NCBI RefSeq assembly: GCF_037975245.1
Contig: NC_092577.1
Span: 26,843,398 to 26,907,397, forward strand
DNA: 64,000 bases
Direction: 5' to 3'
DNA from: Apostichopus japonicus
Lineage: Eukaryota; Echinodermata; Holothuroidea; Aspidochirotida; Stichopodidae
Position numbers and translations under genes: made by a program. Below the pieces are notes generated by a model. That model was not told where the DNA came from, searched no databases, and worked only from the letters and a program-made list of their open reading frames with translations. Of the stretch, positions 55,201 through 64,000 are shown piece after piece (the stretch's first letter is position 1; each line of letters starts with the position of its first letter).

Positions 55201-58200
55201 ACAGTGATACATACTGTATGTACATACTGTAATATACTGTAATACTTTCTCAAGATGTAATATATAATATTGTGCAAAGTGTGCTATACACTTACCGAAT
55301 CTAACAAATATTGCACTGTGTATGTGTTGTAATAGGGTTTCAGACTGGTCCAGATGAACGGGCTGTACTCTTTGCTGAAATAGAAAGCATTTGGTAAATT
55401 TGGTAATTGTATTGATCAACAATCCATAACAAAACAAATTTAGAAACACAGCCAAGGATCAGACCTCAAAGTACATCATTTATTACATGTTCCCAGATAC
55501 AAAGATTGGCAGCTAAAAGTCATTGTAAACAACTGAAATGTTATTTGTAACCATCTCCATGATAAAGAGACAAATTGTAAAAAACATTTACATTGACAGA
55601 ACAGAGTGCTTACCCTATCTGACCATATATGGTTGTTAAAATAACATTGTATTGTTATTAATAATATAATAATAGTCAGACAGTTATTTTTACGACACTT
55701 AAGCAACCATGAATGTGGGAGAAACACGCAAGGGCTTATAGATTACAACTTTCACGTTGAGTGGCCTCCAATTCAACATTTTAACTCAAATTTGGAATGT
55801 TTTCAATTTAGAAAGTCATTTTGGAAGGGAAAACTGCAGAATGCTCTTGCATGAAAAACCCAACTTACTATGACCCAGCCAGTTTGTACCCCAAACTCTC
55901 TGATAGCTAAGCCTCATTACTTCAAATGCCACCGCACCTTTATCCACTCGGCCACAGCACCGGTTTTAATGGTTTTAATGAACAAAGATTCACATCTGCC
56001 AATCACAAATTATCTATGTCTACATCACTAGCAATACCATGACTGGTCACACTGGTCACATGACTAGTAATATGACTAGACACTCCTAACATGACTAGTC
56101 ACCCAAAAATCTACACTGCTGACCAATCCAATCTTGCATTTTATCAGCTTCATGTTTTCATGCAACTAACTTATCATTTCAAAACCTTTGCAATTATTGT
56201 AGAAGACTAAACGGTGCATCCATTCAGATAAATCTTTATAACCATGAATAGAAAAACTGCTTACAAATCTGGCTTCACTATTCTGGTGGATTCCTTGGCA
56301 AGACTTGTTCTTAATCTCTCAAATTCAGCTACAAAATGTTCCTTTTTATTCTTATCCCTTGGACTGTTGGCTTCACTTTCTGTAAATAGAGATCAAGTTC
56401 AAAATTACCGGTTTATAACATAGTCCATTACAAAAGTTTCATGTAAGATTAAAAGGTGCATGATTTTATTGTGGAGTATGCATTGAAATTAAATAGTAAC
56501 ATAAGCTACTGTCTGAACAGAATTATGTGCAACACAATCCAAGACAATTTTAATGGTCGTCCAAGATGACCAAATTTATGTTTGGGCAACGAAAATCGAG
56601 GTTGTCCGATGTCGTTGTTTACATAAAGTTCAGATTGCATTCTCAGTAAATACCAACAAATATATAGGTAAAATGATAAATTTGTATCACCCCCCCCCCC
56701 CAAAGTTGATGTTCTACTTACCAAACCATCACACCTCTCTTAAAGTGTTCATAACTTTTGTCTTTATTTAGGCTACATTTATTTGACAACTAAATTTGAT
56801 ATTCGGACAACCAACAAATAAGGCCTGGTTGTTCTAGGGACCCCCTGGAAAACTACTTAAAAATGACTTCAGCATGTCTATTCTGAAACCTGAGAGAGTG
56901 AAATGTTTAGACATCAATACCATTATTGTAGTTATATTCAAGCTAAACATAACATTATGTATGTACATCTTCATTACCACCACACACAGTACTAGCTGAA
57001 GGAACTTCCAACCCTGTACTGAAAAGAACTGAATATAAGCATAAAGAATATTTAGGATACATCATCCTTATACTGACAGTGTTTAACAAGCTCATACAAA
57101 TTCCATTATCTTGAAGGTTGCTGTATAGACCCCACCTATAGCAAGCTATCATGGAAAAGTTTGAGATTACATAATTGACCTGCCTTGGTCGTAAAATGAC
57201 CTCTTTTTACCAATTAGTCTGCAATGCCTGCCACATATTTGTTCTTGTATGAGGGTCTATGTGTGAATGCTTTATGATTAACTACACTGTAGACCTGAAC
57301 AAATTTCCACACAGTGTTAACACAAAGAGCCTATAATGGTATTAAGAAACTAGCAGGCTAATCTTAGAGCCTGAGGTTGATTTAAGAAAGAGGCAGGTTG
57401 ATTACGTAATCACAAAACTTTCCTAGCTATAGCATGCTATAATTGGAGCCAATAAAGCAGATCTTTAAGTCTTTTTTACATAGCTTTCATCGTAGTAATT
57501 AACTTTTCTGACAGTACCTTACATACATATCTTAACACTAAAACACTTACCTGTCAGGAAAACAAATGGAATCAACCCACAGATGAAGCACATTGATATC
57601 TGTTGATGGACTAATTTCAAGTTTGTATGTAATGACATAATTTTTGCCACTCCTTGATTTCTATGGATCTAATTTTTCACAAATACATCAATAAGTATCT
57701 TTCAAAATAAACCTAAAGCTCATATTTGATGCCACAAAGCTTTATATATTTATCACAAAAGTCTTCACATGTCAACATTCCACAATGTTATGTAAAATAT
57801 AACAGTGTCAAACACAAGTTTTGGCCCTATGTTATTGTTCTTGAAAATCTTCACTTTCTTGTATTAACTCTAAATTAGATCCTTTTGATCTTCCAATTGC
57901 TGCAGGTCAGCAGGTATAATAGTTACCTGTTTCACCGCTTTTCATGTATGACAAGTTTCTCACTTAAATTGGAATGTTTATATATCTTTATAAAATATGC
58001 CTTCATTGCAGGTGACCTACTACACAACAGATTGAATATTCTTCACTCAGGTTTTGTCTCGTTGCTTGATTTTTTATTTCTGCTGTCATTTTTAATTTTT
58101 GTGAATGTTATTCAATTGCTTATTTTGAAATTTATATAAAAAAAAACAAGAATTGGCTGAAATGTATAATGAGTTGATAGAATTGATAGATTGTGAAACT

Positions 58201-60840
58201 TGCAAAATTCAAACCATTGATACTAAACCTTTCGTCTTTACTTTGCTTTCATCCTTAGCAAGTTCAGAGGTTTCTTCTTGCTCAGTCTTTTCTTGTTCAG
58301 TCTCTGATGGTTTCTACAAAGTGAACATTTGAAAAAAATGTAGCTACTAAGCAATGTATATAAAGTTATCAAGATTTATTCTGAATAGAAAGCATATGGA
58401 ACACATTCAAATACATTCCATATATAACGGATTTGTAAACATGAAAACCAAACAACAGGGAAATTTATACATTCCAGGCATTTTTCCTCAGTCTAATGTC
58501 TTTGGAAACTAGAACTATCTTTTTCATTTATTTATTTATTTATTTATGTAGGTCCAGTAGCACATTCTGTATACATGTGTAGAGATATAAAACTATCAGT
58601 AAATGCCTAAGTATTTTATTCCTATATTCCCTAAAATGTGAACACACTGCATTGAGAAAAGGAATCTATGATCAATCACCAAGCACCATCCTATCTTTTC
58701 ATTCTATGCTACAAATGCATTTTTCCTTAATGTGGTGAGATCCATTTTGAAGATTAATGTGTAAACTACTTCTCCTTGACTACACCACTGTATTCATTCT
58801 ATTACACTCTATTACTCTGTTCTCAGAGATTCCAAGGGTCACAGAATATTTATCAAAGCCTATGTAATTGATTTCTTTCCTCTGAGGGCAATTCATTAAC
58901 ATTCTCATTTCACAAACAGAAACAAATGAACAAAATTGGGAGCATTTGCCAGGCAAGATGCAAAACAAACTCATGCTATTATTGAGGCATTCTTTATTCA
59001 TCCAGTTGCCACATTCTATGATACAAATGTCTTTCCCAACAGTACACAATGGTTTTGTGTATCTAGTAAAGGGACCTATACAGACGCGAGACCTATTATG
59101 ACAGGGAACATATAATGACACACTTTCGGAAATTCATGATTTTACCCCAGCAACGGAATGTAAACAAAACTTGAATTTTGTTCACAAGTCTCCAAATGTG
59201 TTTTCACAAACTGATACCAAACATATTTGCCAATTTGCAAAGCTATGTCCAAATCATCACCTTCAGATTCTTTTGACATTAGCTTATTTACATCTGCTAG
59301 AGTATTATTTGTTTGTGTCTAATGTAAAGTTCTAATGAGAGAAATATCCCCATATGAATCTTTCTGGAACTTTCGTATAGTATAGTCAAGGCTTCATAAT
59401 TGACGCACCCCCGTAATTGACGCACCTTCAATTATTACTAGCAAAGATACAGCAGGCCACCTAAACTTTTTGCAGTCTAGCAGAATTACACATTTTATGA
59501 CTTGGATTCAACTTCAGCTATTTGCTGACCATATTGTTGTATTTTTTAAGCTTTTAACACTCTCCCACAGTTTTGCACATTTTTTTGGACATTTGGAAAT
59601 CTTACTCCCTAAAACTAACCAAAATTACCTCAATATAATACCACTTCTCTCTAGGACCTGACCTGTCTGAGCTTAAAGGTTCAGAGCATAGCAAACAGCA
59701 TCCAAAGTCAATGGATGTATACTTACAGGCCTACACTACAGTTAGTTAATCGACGAATGTGTCAATTTAGGGGTATGAAAGACCTTGACACAGCAGACAT
59801 TTTGTGGCCAAATTCTGCTCAATTGTACGGTGCATAAGCACAGAGCCATAAATCTTTTGAGATCATAACATTTCTGAGGAACTACACATATGAAAAACAC
59901 ATACAGTTGAGTGATTTGGAGTTTTCCTTGATAGACATTGTTGATCAAATCCTTAAGTGCGTCAATTATGAGCCCACCATGCTACTTGTTATATTCGCAT
60001 TAAAACGAAGGATAGTATTTAAACATATTTAACATCATCCCAGTGAATTCTGGATGCATTCAGCTCTAATTATACGTCCCACTATGGCAGTATTTAAGTG
60101 ACGAACCTCCAGTTTTGCCAAAATTTTGTCACGATACAAAAATGTAGATGTTCATTTGGTAGCATATTGTAAAGGCTATAAGCATACAAATTAAAGAAAT
60201 TTATTAAAAAATGATTTAACTTTGCCAATTCAAAGTCTTCAGTGCATCACAATTGGTCCTATCATGCAACAATGTGAACAAAAGTTTGAACAATCAAAGC
60301 ATTCTCTTTCAGACATTGAAAGGCAAAGGGCCTGGATTTGGGTCCATGCATGTGACAGCAAAAATTTCTTGAAATCTAGCCGATAGGTTCTAATCTGTAT
60401 CATTCCATGCTGAAAATTGTTTACATGCTCACACTATAACCAATGGGATTTCTTCAGTCCCATTAAATACTTTCATCACCTAAATTGAATCATACTGCAC
60501 AAGGTCTAGCAGGTAACATGTGTCTGTCATTATGTTTTTATGTCTAGCCTAAGGCCTACCTTTGGCCTAAGTCATTTCTAATGTCATCTTTATACTAAGT
60601 TCTGTACCAAGTTCGTCCACAGGCACTCCCAATGTAATTTTATAGATAATTGCTGTGTGGCAAACTTTGGGAGCGCCTGTGTTTAGGTCTAACTTAGGCA
60701 AACTGTATTGTTACTTGTTAGGTCTATTTACAAACGCTTTAACGTTACTGTTAGTGTTACTAAAAGAAAAAGCTAGGCCAAACACAGTTGTGGTCGTAAT
60801 CTCTGCATTTAAATATACTCACTTCTTCTATCTCAGACAT
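52046..60840 (-). CDS. Unrecognised 267-residue protein, eight coding exons, possibly ciliary
   Basis: Exons 60823-60840, 58229-58313, 56265-56379, 55296-55374, 54191-54273, 53613-53678, 52581-52721 and 52046-52262 join in phase to 804 nt from ATG to TAG. The N-terminal 60 residues are Glu/Lys-rich and look disordered. The rest is moderately basic and aromatic: AEFERLRTSLAKESTRIV, KEYSPFIWTSLKPYYNTYTV, DPRETYFWMRQ, RLPKWPVVKFQKPEIGL, INWGDVPKLR, and a C-terminus YLGTSAGSRKAVSSLAKVLD. No signal peptide, membrane span or enzyme motif. I do not recognise the family. Small Pro/Tyr/Trp-rich proteins of this kind include ciliary microtubule inner proteins, and an X-box-like site lies upstream, so an axonemal role is a guess. 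The exon 2 donor (AAAG|GTTTAG) is weak but required by phase. Confidence 0.85.
52581..52721 (-). CDS. Unknown gene coding exon 7
   Basis: Acceptor CTTCCTTAG, donor CTGAG|GTAAGA. It encodes a Lys-rich start then RLPKWPVVKFQKPEIGLQKE and INWGDVPKL. Confidence 0.88.
53337..53412. repeat. Microsatellite, imperfect (ACAT)n/(CACA)n
   Basis: ACATACATACATACACACAC and related tetranucleotides in an intron of the unknown gene. Confidence 0.9.
53613..53678 (-). CDS. Unknown gene coding exon 6
   Basis: Acceptor TTCTCCATAG, donor AGGCA|GTAAGT. It encodes IVDGVPESKPIDPRETYFWM then R. Confidence 0.88.
54191..54273 (-). CDS. Unknown gene coding exon 5
   Basis: Acceptor TTTTCCTGCAG, donor GATGT|GTAAGT. It encodes PEHVRHGYITRKTAIGLVDP then EVSHSMD. 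Confidence 0.88.
54995..55250. repeat. Palindrome-rich TACTGTATGTACATACAG repeat
   Basis: Short direct and inverted copies of CATACTGTATGTACATACTG and GTATCACAGTATTTACATAC. Many internal self-complementary pairs favour cruciform or hairpin structure. It lies in the intron after coding exon 4 of the unknown gene, starting about 45 nt past the donor. Confidence 0.85.
55296..55374 (-). CDS. Unknown gene coding exon 4
   Basis: Acceptor TTTCTATTTCAG, donor TTCG|GTAAGT. It encodes KEYSPFIWTSLKPYYNTYTV then QYLLDS, the most aromatic part of the protein. Confidence 0.88.
55862..55966 (-). mobile_element. tRNA-derived SINE fragment
   Basis: On the - strand GGTGCTGTGGCCGAGTGGAT carries a tRNA Ser/Leu-like A box (TGGCCGAGTGG), followed by AAAGGTGCGGTGGCATTTGA and a degenerate B-box region. 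There is no acceptor-stem pairing, so it is not a working tRNA. Confidence 0.5.
56265..56379 (-). CDS. Unknown gene coding exon 3
   Basis: Acceptor CTATTTACAG, donor GATTT|GTAAGC. It encodes SEANSPRDKNKKEHFVAEFE and RLRTSLAKESTRIVKPD. Confidence 0.85.
58229..58313 (-). CDS. Unknown gene coding exon 2 (Glu-rich)
   Basis: Acceptor TTTGTAG. It encodes KPSETEQEKTEQEETSELAK then DESKVKTK. Donor AAAG|GTTTAG gives the phase needed by exon 3; an alternative GTAAAG donor 12 nt earlier would break frame. Confidence 0.65.
58529..58550. repeat. (ATTT)n microsatellite
   Basis: Five to six TTTA/ATTT units in an intron of the unknown gene. Confidence 0.9.
59394..59971. mobile_element. 578-bp MITE-like element with 15-bp perfect TIRs
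   Basis: TCATAATTGACGCAC at the left and its exact inverse at the right. A second direct copy of TAATTGACGCAC lies just inside the left end (about 59413). No transposase; target duplication not clear. It sits in intron 1 of the unknown gene. Confidence 0.75.
60823..60840 (-). CDS. Unknown gene coding exon 1 (MSEIEE)
   Basis: ATG TCT GAG ATA GAA GAA then donor GTGAGT. Chosen because it is the only upstream ATG seen that joins exon 2 in phase 0 with a good donor. Confidence 0.7.
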
Positions 60841-63800
60841 GTTTCGTTTAAGAGCTGATGATTCTCGGTTTATTTTACTTGCACTTCTAACTTCCTTTAA
60901 TCAATGTCTGTTTTTGGTTTGCTAAAGCCTAACGTTACTACTAGCCAAGCGTTTAGTCCACCGAAGGCTTTCTCGCTTTTGACGTCCTAAATCCTGTAGT
61001 TTACGCTTACTCATGTCGTCATAGCAACTTTCATTGTAAAGATTGCGTAATCTTTCCGAACGTGTGTGGGATGCCAACAAAGAAATACATTATGTGGATG
61101 CGAAGCGTGCAACAACTGATTGTGTTAACAAGGTAAACAGAAGGCGGGTCCAATCAGTGAACACATCCAAGAAATCCGAACAGAGACCCCGTACTATAAT
61201 GGTATAACTTTATTTGGAGCAAAACTACAACCCAAAGGTGAAGTGACTGTGAAGAAGTGACTGTGTTGACTCTGATATTTTGCGTGCTAAATACTTTTAC
61301 AAGTAATCAAGACAACCTCCCTGATTTATTTTGGGACATAGAGGAGTGTTATCTCAGGTTTACAGAATGTGATCTTGAAAAATATGATCAAGATTGACTG
61401 GCGTTCTACCATATTGGGGACAATTCTGAGGAGCTTTCACACAATACATTATTCTGTAGATACAATAAGGCTAATACTGCTCAACCTCACCACCCTGGAG
61501 GTGTCAATGTTGTGCCAGATTTAAATTGGTTTTACCAGCTTGTTTGTGGCTTTCATAACTTATCACTTAGTGACTTTTGCAGCTTATCCAACGAAGGAAC
61601 ACTAGAGGTATAGATCGTTGCCTCCAGTTAACATTAGATGCAATGATTGTACGAATTTGTTTGTAAATGTAGTAAATAATTGGATATATTTGCTCTAGTC
61701 AGTTGTGCTACGTAAGACTGTAAATGAGGTAAGAGATTTGCATTAACGGTTTCTCTGACTCACACATTTATCTATCTTTGAACTTACACCAAAACAAGAT
61801 GTTTTTAATAAAAATACTTGCGGAATTATGTGGTAGAAAGATAAAAGCTTGCCCTGTTATTCTGAGCTGATACCAAACCAAGAGAATCAGTGTTAATTTC
61901 AGAGACGATTTAAACATTAAGAATAGTCACAATTTCTTTTAAAATTTAAGTTTAAAGTTCATTAATACTGCCCCCAACTTATGTTATCCATCTTCCCCTG
62001 TCCCAGCATCCCCAAACACTTCCTCTGTCTGGGACATCTTGTGTTAATTTACTACTCCTTAAATGTATGAGAACTCCTGGAAGGAACTTAAGAAATGTTT
62101 TCTCAATTGTTTTTAACTTTGGAAATTCCAAAAAATTGAGAGCAAAATTTATGAAATTCAACAATCCAGTGATCTCATTCTCTATGCAATATTGCAAGTC
62201 TACTTATTAGTAATTCATAGGAAACTGGGTTTCTAATGGTTTATTTTTTGTTACGCCATGGTATTATGAAATTTACTTCAATACTTGCAAAGGGTAAATT
62301 GTAGATTGCTCCACTAGACTAGAGCATTCCTTAATTGTTCAGTGTTTACTTCAAATACAAAACAAAACTTATGCTTTTGTGTTCCAAGATCAACAGATGT
62401 GACAATATTGGTATCTTTCCAAATGAATCAATACAAACAGGGGCACCTCTGTGAAATGACATGTCAAAGGAAATTCATAACATTTTCATAAAATGCCATA
62501 AAACAGACTACCAAAGCTTACTTGGCATGGGTGGCAATCGGAGCAACAAAAGTGGCAACAGCCATGGAAGATGAAAGGTCTTATACTTGCCCTCCAATCT
62601 CACCAGAAATAAACTAGTGGACAGCATTTTGCTTATAGAAATTGTTCAATTTATCTTTATTTTTACTTTAATTTCTATGATCACACAACAGGGATGGAAA
62701 TGTCATAGATCAATTCATTTCACCTATAATATGAAATCCAATGCATCAGAAGGCACCATAAAATTTAAAGGGATTTGTGATGGCAACAACACCCATGACA
62801 CATCATACATGCATATCCTTGAATACATCAAAAACAATGGTGCATCAAACATATTCAAAGATTAACAAAACATTAAACAAGATTTCCTGCATTAAACGAT
62901 TCATTTCTGAGTCTCAACAAAACACATAACCCACATGTACAAGACCACATTAGAATTAATGACAAAATACATAACATTGAAAAACTAAAATTTAACTTAA
63001 CTTTCTCTAGTAATATGAACCTTCCTTCCCAAACTACATGGATCATTTTGACAAACCTACAAACAATAACAACGTTAATATACCCAATGTTCTGTAACAT
63101 CCATGTCTGGTTACTATATGGTAATACATTCTTATGTGACATGCATAGTTTGCATAACAGTATCAAGATAGATCAAACATACATCTTCTTGAGAAAATCA
63201 GTGATGATAACCGAAACATTAACCATGATTTAAACTATTTTAAAAATTACTCACATACAGACCTCAGTGCTAACATGGATTTTCAAACAAGGTAATCTTT
63301 GAAAACACAGAAAATATTGTTGAATACTACCTGTGATACAAACTGTGATAATAAAATTAACCTAGGTGAAAATCACTCATTCCTATCCTACTGGTTTGGT
63401 TTCAAATCAGAACTTGGGAAACATCCTCAGACAAGGCTTTAACATACACTGCAGAGACTGCAGAATCCCAAAACTATGGACCATGAAAACTTGGATGGCA
63501 GAACTTTTCCCAAAAGCATGCTAGCCACAATAATTTCAATTACTACACAAATACATTAAGAGCTCAGAAAAAATTTAATATTTTCTTTGGCATTAATGTC
63601 ATAAAAGACATTAAAAACATTCCACAGAGTTGGTCAATCTTTACACAACACTTCAATCCTACCCTTGGCCTGCAAGATCTACCAAGCGTAGTCTTATCAT
63701 ATCAAAACAAGCTTATTGGACCCCATAAGATACAACAATTACTATGCAGAACCCCTACAGTGTATTGCACTTGTTACTTGAATGAACCTTATGGAAACAT

Positions 63801-64000
63801 TTATTGTAACTGAATCAACGACAGGCAACTAGCGACTTCCATTGATCATTTTTTCAATTGGCAAACAAAAATTGAACACTGACTATGATGGTGCATAAAT
63901 CACCAGTTTTTGTGGTGTTTTCTTCCAGAAAGCAATGTTCACATCTGTACTGACAGTTCACTGTCCCTGTCAAATAGTTCTAACTAATCTACAATAAGAA
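60841..64000. other. Upstream flank of the unknown gene, no firm gene
   Basis: Contains the X-box-like site, a speculative first exon at about 61071-61133 on + (ATGCCAACAAAG... to ACAAG|GTAAAC), and a 96-codon frame without ATG at 63523-63810. None shows a family I recognise. Confidence 0.45.
61015..61028 (+). promoter_or_regulatory. RFX X-box-like motif upstream of the unknown gene
   Basis: GTCGTCATAGCAAC matches the RFX consensus GTTGCCATGGCAAC at 11 of 14 positions with a perfect AGCAAC half-site, about 175 bp upstream of the ATG. Confidence 0.4.

Noticed and set aside
62587-62865. 92-codon frame on + in the distal flank
   Set aside because: No conserved motif, flanked by stops, and no splice context that extends it.

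Overview
The window is animal (metazoan) nuclear DNA: spliced genes with GT-AG introns, AATAAA poly(A) signals, many cut-and-paste transposon remnants and an unusually dense set of minisatellites. Four genes are supported. Three are conserved families: the 3' part of an RNF19A/B-type RBR ubiquitin ligase (+ strand), a complete DRC1 (nexin-dynein regulatory complex subunit 1, - strand) and a complete RPL11 (+ strand). The fourth is a complete 8-exon gene of unrecognised family (- strand). The family matches, the near-human length of DRC1 (739 codons here, about 740 in human) and recurrent TAGGCCTA words suggest a marine invertebrate deuterostome, perhaps an echinoderm or hemichordate. That assignment is inference and weak.

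Layout. 1-5416: presumed intron of RNF19 with two minisatellites and a 22-bp perfect hairpin. 5417-12500: the last six RNF19 coding exons (two membrane segments and the long Ser-rich tail). 12501-18588: RNF19 3' region and convergent intergenic space with arrays of 48, about 64 and about 42 bp. 18589-44197: DRC1, 16 coding exons whose splice phases all agree; most of its 25.6 kb is tandem-repeat intron plus a 4.1-kb transposon. 44198-44644: short head-to-head promoter shared by DRC1 and RPL11. 44645-49865: RPL11, five coding exons. 52046-60840: the unrecognised 267-residue gene. 60841-64000: its upstream region, with no firm gene.

How the genes relate. DRC1 is an axonemal protein. An RFX X-box-like site lies about 190 bp upstream of its start codon, and a second one lies about 175 bp upstream of the unrecognised gene, which suggests that gene is ciliary too. 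RPL11 and RNF19 are housekeeping or regulatory genes with no evident functional link.

The most striking pattern is that minisatellites here are tied to 5' splice sites. Of ten intronic arrays whose donor is known, six begin within about 15 nt of it. In three DRC1 introns (after coding exons 3, 5 and 15) the array unit itself carries a copy of the exon end plus the AG|GT donor. The array after exon 5 fills nearly the whole 2.9-kb intron with 39-bp (13-codon) units that stay in frame with the exon. A second theme is nested insertion: a TA-flanked TIR element sits inside one array and itself holds an 8-bp-TSD hAT-like MITE, and a TTAA-flanked MITE sits inside another array. Several long foldback elements also occur.
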